A DNA stretch of 41,786 nt, from NCBI RefSeq assembly GCF_000425205.1, contig NZ_AULI01000022.1, positions 1-41,786 of the forward strand, written 5' to 3'. The notes beneath the pieces were generated by a model. The model did no database searches. It was not told the origin of the DNA and saw only the letters and a list, made by a program, of their open reading frames with translations. Both the position numbers and the translations under genes were made by a program. Positions 23,261-31,100 of the stretch are shown here, piece after piece; position 1 is the first letter of the stretch; every line of letters starts with the position of its first letter. This DNA comes from Pontibacillus halophilus JSM 076056 = DSM 19796. GTDB lineage: Bacteria; Bacillota; Bacilli; Bacillales; BH030062.

Positions 23261-23307
23261 GTGACCATCGTCGCACACCCTTTTTCCTTATATTGTTATA
23301 AAATAGA
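23261..23307 (+). promoter_or_regulatory. Conserved upstream element of DUF1672 gene 3
   Basis: Second copy of the block at 21065-21111, with the identical 16-mer GTGACCATCGTCGCAC and CCTTTTTCCTTAT, 103 bases before the gene 3 ATG. Confidence 0.55.
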
Positions 23308-23363
23308 TGTGGGGACGACCTGTGTTTATAAAGGATGGACCCTGAAAGGAAGTGCTAAATGCG

Positions 23364-24272
23364 ATGACTGTAAGGAGAAGAATTCTTCCTCTGATTACAA
23401 CTATCCTGTTAGGAGGATGTATGTTCATGAGTGAAGAGCAAAGTGAGACGTCAACTGATGAAGAGTTTGTTTCTGTTCAAGACTATACCGGTGAAGGGTT
23501 CACCTTGAGGAACGCAAACCCCAAGATTGAGAAATTAGCTAAAGATCATGAACAGAAAATCATAGAAACAGTAGAAGACTATTTATTGACTAAGTACAAA
23601 ACAGAAGTTACTGTTCATAATTTAGAACCTGCCGTTGACGGAATTACTGCATTCGTAGAATCTAAGAAAGAACCTAGATTTCATACATATGTAGTTGTCC
23701 CGGTCCAAGACAGTACCATACAGGATGAAGCTGTCTTCTCTCAAAGTGGTCAAGTAGAGAATGGCATCGTTACTGGAATTTACGCAATGGTTTATAAAGA
23801 TGAATTTGATGAACTAAACCGTACCCTCGAAAGTCTGATTTCCACTGAACCTATTGTTGGATTAAACCAAAAAGCTCTAGATCATATAAGCGATACTAAT
23901 TACAGTACGATTTATTATGGAACAGCTAACTTTGATGAGCAATTAAAGGAAATCTCGAATACTTACATCAACAATCCAGAATACGGTGTAGAGGAATGGA
24001 CCAGTATTGTGAAAGAATCCGGCTTTGACCCTTCCCAATTCTATATAAATATAGAATTCTATATGGAAGATACTCGAACAGAACCGCAAGATTCTTTACT
24101 CAAGAAGATTACTAATGAACTAGAAACCCATCAGAACAAATTACCACCTGGTGCCTACAACATAATCTTAAACGATAACGATATAAATAAAATCACTGGC
24201 ATTGGCTCAAAAGGTAACTCACTAGAAAAGGCTTACCCTGACCCTCTTATAATCCCAAGAAATAAAGAATGA
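23364..24272 (+). CDS. DUF1672 lipoprotein, array gene 3
   Basis: 302 residues from the ATG at 23364 (MTVRRRILPL); the in-frame GTG at 23352 overlaps the AAAGGAAGTG ribosome site and is less likely. Lipobox LLGGC, then VQDYTGEGFTLRNA, EVTVHNLEPAVDGITAFVES, FHTYVVVPV, GQVENGIVTGIYA and DNDINKITGIGSK. The linker after the lipid-anchored cysteine is shorter than in gene 2. Together with gene 4 it may be a duplication of an ancestral two-gene unit. Confidence 0.75.
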   Translation: MTVRRRILPLITTILLGGCMFMSEEQSETSTDEEFVSVQDYTGEGFTLRNANPKIEKLAKDHEQKIIETVEDYLLTKYKTEVTVHNLEPAVDGITAFVESKKEPRFHTYVVVPVQDSTIQDEAVFSQSGQVENGIVTGIYAMVYKDEFDELNRTLESLISTEPIVGLNQKALDHISDTNYSTIYYGTANFDEQLKEISNTYINNPEYGVEEWTSIVKESGFDPSQFYINIEFYMEDTRTEPQDSLLKKITNELETHQNKLPPGAYNIILNDNDINKITGIGSKGNSLEKAYPDPLIIPRNKE

Positions 24273-24437
24273 ATTATCTCTTCAATGAGTGCTCAGCAGA
24301 ACACCAATTACAGGTGAGGGTCTAAGGTAGAGGTTTGACAACAGCCTCCCCACTTTCCCCTATGAGTTGTATTAGAATGAAGATGATATTTATCTATTAG
24401 TTGGTCGAATAGACCATTAAAGGGAGTGCTGCATAAC

Positions 24438-25382
24438 ATGAATATAAAAAGAACTATTCTTCCATTGGTGGCTACTATCATTTTAGGAGGATGTGCATTT
24501 ATGAATGAGAAAAGTGAGAACCAAGAAACAAACGCTAACGAAGCAGACCAAAATTATGAAAACGAAAACTTAGTGCCTGTTCAAGACTATGACGGCACAG
24601 GATATACTCTAAGGAATGCGAGTGCAGATATTGAGAAAATAGCTGAGGAAAATGAGGAGGAGATTAAGGAAGCGGTTGTACAATACTTTTCGAATAAATA
24701 CAAAAGTGAAGTAAAAGTACACAATATGGAAGCGGCAAACGGCGGAATTACAGTTTTCTTAAAATCAGTTTCTCCTTTAGAATATCATACATATGCCATA
24801 GTCCCCGTAAATGAGGAAAATGCCAGTATCATGTACGAAGATATTTTCACTCAAAGTGGGCAAGTTGAGAACGCCATTGTAACTGGTATTTACGCGAAAG
24901 TTTATAATCAAGAATTTAATACATTAAACTCAATGTTGAATCAACTAGCTCAAGAACAACCTATTGTTGGGGTAACTGCAGATGCTTTAAACAATGTTAC
25001 TGGGGATGGATATAGTACTCAGTATTACAGAACTGCTATATTTGATAAGAATCTAATAGAAGTGTCCAACACCTTTCTAAAGGATCCTACTCTTGATGCT
25101 GAAGAATATAAAATATTACTAAACGATGTTGATTACGATCCTAATCTCTTATCATACGTTATAGAGTTTTACATGGAAGACAAAGATAAGAAACCTAAGC
25201 AAGAAATATTGGATAAAATAGCGACAGAAATAGAAGAAAACAAAAACGAACTACCTCCAGGTTCCTATGAATTAATACTGAATGATAACTATATTAATAA
25301 AGTGACAGCTATAGGTACAAATGATAATTCACTAGAAATAGCCGACCCAAATTCTATAATTATTAAATTGAAAGAGGAGTGA
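24438..25382 (+). CDS. DUF1672 lipoprotein, array gene 4
   Basis: 314 residues from the ATG at 24438, 11 bases after AAAGGGAG; a GTG at 24426 in frame lies in the ribosome site. Lipobox ILGGC, then VQDYDGTGYTLRNA (identical to gene 1), EVKVHNMEAANGGITVFLKS, GQVENAIVTGIYA and DNYINKVTAIGTN. The upstream TTGTATTAGAAT resembles the same stretch before gene 1, although the 16-mer element is absent. Use of AT-rich codons (AAT, GAA and ATA) is somewhat stronger than in gene 1, suggesting that the copies did not arise by very recent duplication. Confidence 0.75.
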   Translation: MNIKRTILPLVATIILGGCAFMNEKSENQETNANEADQNYENENLVPVQDYDGTGYTLRNASADIEKIAEENEEEIKEAVVQYFSNKYKSEVKVHNMEAANGGITVFLKSVSPLEYHTYAIVPVNEENASIMYEDIFTQSGQVENAIVTGIYAKVYNQEFNTLNSMLNQLAQEQPIVGVTADALNNVTGDGYSTQYYRTAIFDKNLIEVSNTFLKDPTLDAEEYKILLNDVDYDPNLLSYVIEFYMEDKDKKPKQEILDKIATEIEENKNELPPGSYELILNDNYINKVTAIGTNDNSLEIADPNSIIIKLKEE

Positions 25383-25802
25383 GAAGATATTGATTGAAAT
25401 TGAAAATCATGTTATTTATACCTTCTTTTCGAAGCACATCTACTTACATAAATTTACTGACAAAACCTACATTTTTAGAATGCCATAAGTTTAAACTGTC
25501 TCATATTGCCCTACCTCTTCAGACATCACAATCCTCGACCAATATGAGACATACATGCCTCCTACGTCCGAGTTATAATCACCCCGGTGAAGCTACACAT
25601 ACGTATATTTCCGAACTATAAAATAATTCATCTCTTGAATAGATATTATTCAGGATTATATCTATTGCAACCAAAATCATTCTCAAAATAAATACAACGG
25701 CCTTTCCCATAGAGAATATCGGGAAAAGACCGCTGCTCAATCATTCATTTTGTAGAGTGTACTTGCTGAGACCACCCGAAGGTTTTCCCCGTTTGCTAAA
25801 GT
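25383..25802. other. Gene-free stretch with inverted repeat and terminator
   Basis: No convincing gene; an open frame at 25394-25621 has no ribosome site and atypical composition. A perfect 12-bp inverted repeat, TGTCTCATATTG (25497-25508) and CAATATGAGACA (25540-25551), surrounds a 31-base spacer. The hairpin CGGCCTTTCCC (25698-25708) with GGGAAAAGACCG (25721-25732) probably terminates the nuclease operon arriving on the minus strand. Confidence 0.5.
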
Positions 25803-26879
25803 CTATGGTAAACTCTCGCAAGCTAATCCATCGTTATCATTTCCATCCAATCGGTGGGGGTCGTTGCTAGGGCCACCTGCTGCGATGAAAAAGGCTTGGG
25901 CTTCTGCGTGTGAATTAAAGTCTCCGCAGTTTCTGTCTGCTCCATTTGGATCGTACGGACCGCTATATCCATTATCGGTTGAAGCGGAGGTCGTTGTGCT
26001 TTCCTCTTCTTGCACTACTGGTTCAGGTGGGTCGATAACATCCTGGTTGTACCCACCATCCTCTTCCATAGCTACGTACCCTTCTACACTCCATATGTTC
26101 AAATCTTCTTTCTTTGCTTTTTCCTCTGCAGAATAGTACTCATCAAGGCGGGATGTGTTCGGTTCCCAGACATAGGCGACTCTAGCCAATCCTTCTTCGA
26201 GTAGTTGTTTGTTGAAATCCTCCCCATCCACGTGGAGATAGACAAGCAATCGGTCGTAAGTATCCCGCTTATCTTCATCGTAGTATAAATGGACTTCTTC
26301 GCCCGCTAAATGCTCTTCTGCAAAGGCACTTGCCTCAGGGCCCCACTCTTGAGTAGGAAGGTCTGGGTGTTTGGTTTCAGGTGTATCGATAAGAAGTAAA
26401 CGGACCGTATCCGTTTCGCCGCTTTCTTTGAATGTGACATCCATCGTATCACCATCGACCACATCGGTAACTGTTGCCACGTCGAATTCTTTTTCTTCTT
26501 TAGATGGCGTTTCTGAAGTTGTTTTAGCTTCTGTTGAATCACCAGAAGATTCCTCTTCCTCTACTTCTGATAATTCTGTTTCTTCTTTGGTTTCTTTCTC
26601 TTCTGATACCTCTTCAGCAGCCTCTTGATTTGCTGAAGATGAAGCGTTGTCGTCAACTGGGGTAAATCCAATAATTGTAAGGGCGAGAGCAAATGTAAGG
26701 ATGATGGCTGGTTTCTTTGATTTTGCTTGTATTTTGCGATTTACTGACCATTCATAGATAGCCCAAATCGCTATACCGATACCAATAAAGCCTAAAATAT
26801 TATTGAGGATAAATCCAAGTATTGCGAATGCAATAGCCAGAATGATGATAATTCCTAAACAACCTAGTAATGCCTGCAT
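25803..26879 (-). CDS. Membrane-anchored thermonuclease with Excalibur domain
   Basis: 358 residues. Two or three N-terminal TM helices (about 5-45 and 57-72), an acidic Ser/Glu-rich linker (80-130), a staphylococcal-nuclease domain (about 132-265) and a C-terminal Excalibur calcium-binding domain (about 312-358) with DGNDNDGLACE. The nuclease keeps DGDT (142-145), RLLLIDTPE with Arg160, Asp165 and Glu168, and Arg210, matching the catalytic Arg-Glu-Arg set of SNase. It is a Ca-dependent DNase/RNase probably facing outward, like YncB/YhcR-type nucleases. It overlaps the DUF4236 gene by one base (TAATG), so translation is coupled. Confidence 0.85.
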   Translation of the reverse strand: MQALLGCLGIIIILAIAFAILGFILNNILGFIGIGIAIWAIYEWSVNRKIQAKSKKPAIILTFALALTIIGFTPVDDNASSSANQEAAEEVSEEKETKEETELSEVEEEESSGDSTEAKTTSETPSKEEKEFDVATVTDVVDGDTMDVTFKESGETDTVRLLLIDTPETKHPDLPTQEWGPEASAFAEEHLAGEEVHLYYDEDKRDTYDRLLVYLHVDGEDFNKQLLEEGLARVAYVWEPNTSRLDEYYSAEEKAKKEDLNIWSVEGYVAMEEDGGYNQDVIDPPEPVVQEEESTTTSASTDNGYSGPYDPNGADRNCGDFNSHAEAQAFFIAAGGPSNDPHRLDGNDNDGLACESLP

Positions 26880-27979
26880 TACTGTACAACCTCCAGATTT
26901 TCCACGGGACTAAAGCCTTTGGTTTTTTTAAAACTCATTCGGTGTTCGAAATTCTGCATTGAATCTGAACAATCAATACGGTCAAAGTTCAGGGCTTCTA
27001 ACGTTTGTCGATCAATTTTCACAGAAAGAATTGTGTTTTCTTCATGAAATCCTGTAGCAGAATTGAACTGCTCTCCTTTTGCATTAATGGTGACAGTCTG
27101 TAAGGGGAGCAGGGCAAACATTTCCCTCGCTACTCGTAACACAACACTGGCAACATAATCTTGATAGAGTTCATAGAATTTCGTTTTCGTCATTTGCTTG
27201 CTTGATAGCTTACCCGTCTTCGTGAGGCTCAGTTCATGGGATGGTATAACTTTGTCCGAGTGAACGTAAAGGTCAAAGACGGCCTGATACCGATCTTTAA
27301 AACTATGATTGAATCCACTTCCGAGTTTTTCGATATCCGCGAAAGGAGCCAAATCATCAATTACCTTGGCATAGCTATCCACTTGGCCTTTTAAAACCCG
27401 CTCACCCAACCCCTTTATGGACAACCACTCTTCATACAACTTGTCGTCCTCTTCTTTCGCTGGACCTATAGCTTCCATGAGTAAGCGATGTCTTGCTTCT
27501 TTACGTTTAAAGAACCGGTCGCGAAGAGTAGGCCTATAATTGGTAACCGCTTCTTCAGCCTCTTTTTCATTCGGCCCTTGTTCCCCTTCTGTGAACGGAG
27601 GTGTACGAACAATATGGTTCCAGTTGAAGGTTTCCGTGCAATCCTTGTGTAAAGAAATCAGAAATTCACATTTTTCCTGAAACCGAGCTACCGCATCTCG
27701 AGCCATAGCTTGTTCTTGCTTCTTTTGCTCGTCTTTTTGAGTTTGTGTTAACCGATTCTGTCGATACGCTTGATTACTGCTCGACGAATTCCTATTGGCC
27801 CGCAGTCCATTTTCATAGTATATCCCTGTTCCAGGAACCGTTGCCCGAACACGTACGCCATTTGAACCTACTCTAACTCGCGCTCCTTTAGACCCAGCAC
27901 TCATACTGACCCCTCTTTTACCTACATTCATTCGAACATCTCCGCCTAGATTGACGCTCCTTCTGACTCCAAAGCCCAT
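26879..27979 (-). CDS. DUF4236-domain protein
   Basis: 366 residues. Residues 1 to about 55 match DUF4236: GFGVRRSVNLGG, VGKRGVSMSAGSKGARVRVG and VPGTGIYYENG, a basic Gly-rich beta domain usually found at protein N-termini. The rest is a charged helical region (about 75-330) without a recognised domain and one Cys in RIDCSDS near the end. The ATG follows AAGGTGG. It is the first gene of a two-gene operon with the membrane nuclease. DUF4236 proteins often occur with nucleases or in defence and mobile regions, but their function is unknown. Confidence 0.75.
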   Translation of the reverse strand: MGFGVRRSVNLGGDVRMNVGKRGVSMSAGSKGARVRVGSNGVRVRATVPGTGIYYENGLRANRNSSSSNQAYRQNRLTQTQKDEQKKQEQAMARDAVARFQEKCEFLISLHKDCTETFNWNHIVRTPPFTEGEQGPNEKEAEEAVTNYRPTLRDRFFKRKEARHRLLMEAIGPAKEEDDKLYEEWLSIKGLGERVLKGQVDSYAKVIDDLAPFADIEKLGSGFNHSFKDRYQAVFDLYVHSDKVIPSHELSLTKTGKLSSKQMTKTKFYELYQDYVASVVLRVAREMFALLPLQTVTINAKGEQFNSATGFHEENTILSVKIDRQTLEALNFDRIDCSDSMQNFEHRMSFKKTKGFSPVENLEVVQ

Positions 27980-28115
27980 AGCATAGCCACCTTCATAAAT
28001 TATGGTTATTATACAAATATTAATATACTAAAACTTAATTTTCCATAAAAATAGGGTTTTTGCGAATTAAAATATCAGACTCTCAGAATAGGATAATCGA
28101 AAGTAAACCCCGACT

Positions 28116-28150
28116 CAAAAACCCCCCGAATTAAAAAATTCAGGGGGGGG
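28116..28150 (-). terminator. Terminator of the dptFGH operon
   Basis: On the minus strand CCCCCTGAATT pairs with AATTCGGGGGG (G-run slightly unequal), followed by five T. It lies 12 bases after the dptH stop codon. Confidence 0.75.
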
Positions 28151-28161
28151 ATATCTATCTA

Positions 28162-31100
28162 TTAAAATTTAAATCTCTCATCCATAGACGTAATATCAAT
28201 AATCACCGGATTGCTATTCAGCAATTCCCCATTCGCTCCCCTAGAAGGACCAAATGCAATGCATTGCCCTTTGCGCAAGGATGCTAGGCGTTTCTCCCAA
28301 TCTTTACGAGAGTGGGTATCATGGCCAAGCATAGACGCAATGGAACTAATTTCGTTCTCCGGCGGTTGGAAGAAGATCTTCTGACTTGTGTTCTGAAGTC
28401 TTGAGATCTCATCTGACGTCAACTGTCCCTTAAGGAATTGGGTTGCGTACCAGCCGGACCATCCAAATTTACGGCCTTCTGTAAGGATCTTAGAACTTGG
28501 TGACTTATCGCTATGGTCTAAGTTCTGTGCTTCATCAAGGATTACAGGGAATGGAAGTGACTTATCGCCATGCTGAACCTTGTAATGCCAGATGTCCCAC
28601 AAAATAAACTCTGTAATCATGAGTTGGACATCTCGGGTGTAGGTCGTCATCTGGATGATGTGGACCTTCCCTTTCTGATCTCCAAGCTTCGACCAATCAT
28701 TTTCTTGTGTATGGTCGAACGGATTCTTATCAATTAAAAGACTAATTTGAGCTAGTGCTGTCTTTGCAGGTCCTGAACCATCTTCCTCTAACTCACGGGC
28801 AAGAACATTTAAGTTCATTTGCTCCTCGTATTTACGCAAGCCGCGGATGGTAGCTTGATAGATCGCATTGAGCTGCTGGTGGCCTAAGTCTCGATAGATG
28901 GCGCTGAATACACTCTTGATCCGTTCTGCAACATCAGAATAATCTTCTTGAATGAACTCATCCTCATCGATTTCCTTCTCGTTACGCTTGAACGGGTTAA
29001 TTGGGAAACCGTCACGTGCCACAAGATAGTTGATTAAGTTGTCCCCTAATCGTTCCTTAAACTGCGGCTCAAGTTGTCCCTTCTTAAATCCGTCTGTGTA
29101 ATCAAATATGATACTAGAAATGCCCTGATCTGCTAACTCCATTAGCATGGACTGGATAAAGTAGGTCTTCCCTTGACCAGACTTCCCAGAAATCAAGATA
29201 TGACGGTTTGCCAACTCTGGATGTCCGTACTCCCAGTACAGTGTCTTCGTGGACCCTTGAACTTCCCCAAGTCGCACCCGAACATCTTCTAGACTAGGAG
29301 TGGACGGTCCAACATCTGTAGAATAATCAAGAGGTTGTACGTCGGTTGCTACTTCAGTCACTTCAGTAGTCGATTCATCTTGGTCAGTGTCACGATCATG
29401 GTCAGCGCTATTATCGCCAGATGAGTTCCCGGGGTAACCAGCTCCCCCATCAGCGACTTGACTATTTCCTGAATCAGCAGTGTAGCCTGGCGATGTATCC
29501 ACTTCTCTTTCAGGAACACCTTCTGCGTCACCACCAACAGTGACAAGCTCAGGCATTCTCACCTCAACCGCCTCTTGATTATAAGTAGTCGATAGCAGCT
29601 TGCTTACTGGGATATCCAGATGACCTTGCTCCATCTTTTCTCGAATGACAGACAAATCTTCTACAATCCCGGTATAGGCGTCTGTTTCCGTTAGGATTAA
29701 GTTCATTACGTCTTGTTCGATTAGAGCTGAACGCCATGTTCCTTCACTACGGAAGGAGAGGATTGCCCCTTTCCCAATGAACTCTTCTAGATGATAGCCG
29801 ACGTGGAAGTCGTCATTCATAAGATGACCTTTCAGAGCCTCCAGCTTCTCGTACTGCCCAGTGTCCCAGATGCCATTAGTCATAAATTTACGCGCATTAG
29901 CGAGTAACATCTGCACAAAGAAATTACGGAAGAATTTATTACGGAACGGTCGATTTCCTTCTTCATCCACTTCTTTTAATTGTTCGTCAAAGAGACGCTT
30001 CGTCTTCTCTATTTGCTCACGTGCTTTAGACGTCTGATCGCCGCCGATCTTCACTTCAACAGGATAGAAGTGGACGAATATATCATCATCCTTCGTCTCT
30101 ACACCAACTAGCAGAATATCATCGCTTGTTGCCCCGCGAACGCCTAAGTTCGAAGCAGAGAACACACCTTCACTCTTTGTAAGTTTGACCGCACCAGCCA
30201 CACGAAGAATCTCTTCAAGTGAAATAGGAACCCAAGTAATGTCCTTATGTTGATAGAAGCTAAGTGTGTACTTAATTGCTGACACGATACTTAGTTTCTC
30301 TCGGGAGAAATGACCCTTACTTCCAATAATCCTCAACAACCATTCTCCATTTATCGTGTTGAATGCACGGATGGCAGCATGGATGTCGGATGTTTCAGGG
30401 TGAATGTCCTTATCTTGAAGGTACTGCTTAATTACATTACCGTATTGAACATTTTTATCTGTGACTGTAATAGCATCATACTTATCAGAGGAAGAGTATT
30501 GATCACTATAATGGATAACTAACAGTTCTTTTGATGAGCGCTGGAAGAAATCAAGATCCACATTTGGATCTACAAATGTTACCCAATGAGAGCAATCATA
30601 TAGATTATCTAACACATCGTCTTGAACAGAAGATGACATCGTAACAATCGTTTGACCCTTACGATATGGATTACGCCCTTCGTTATCAAGATTACTCGCT
30701 AACTCATTCATGTTCTTCGTCGTTCTCATAATCTCATTTTCTTCACTAGGGGTATGCTTTGTACCAAACCCAACGCGATAATCATCAGAAGTAGTGAGTG
30801 AGCTCGTAGAGGAAAGGAGTCCGTTTAAAGCGATTCCAGTATCAATCTCATCCATTATGTTCTTGGCATCTTGTTCTTGACTAGACATCTTGAAGAATGA
30901 GATGTGAGCATAGTTGTAATGACCCTCATCCTCCAATTTGTAGTATTGGATGTTCTCACGTACGATTCGCAACATGTCCGTAGGATCTAGGCTCTTAGAT
31001 TGAAGAGATATATCAAAAGCCTCTTCTATCCTTTCCGGATTTTCAAGGTTTGAGAACAACTCAAATGCACTTTCAGCCACTTCACGTTGGTATAAAGCAA

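Noticed and set aside
21065-23307. Riboswitch or T-box explanation for the conserved element before DUF1672 genes 1 and 3
   Set aside because: No specifier, antiterminator or paired stems characteristic of T-box or known riboswitches were seen; a promoter-operator is simpler.
25394-25621. Plus-strand open frame of 75 codons after the DUF1672 array
   Set aside because: No ribosome site, atypical composition, and it spans a perfect inverted repeat; probably non-coding.
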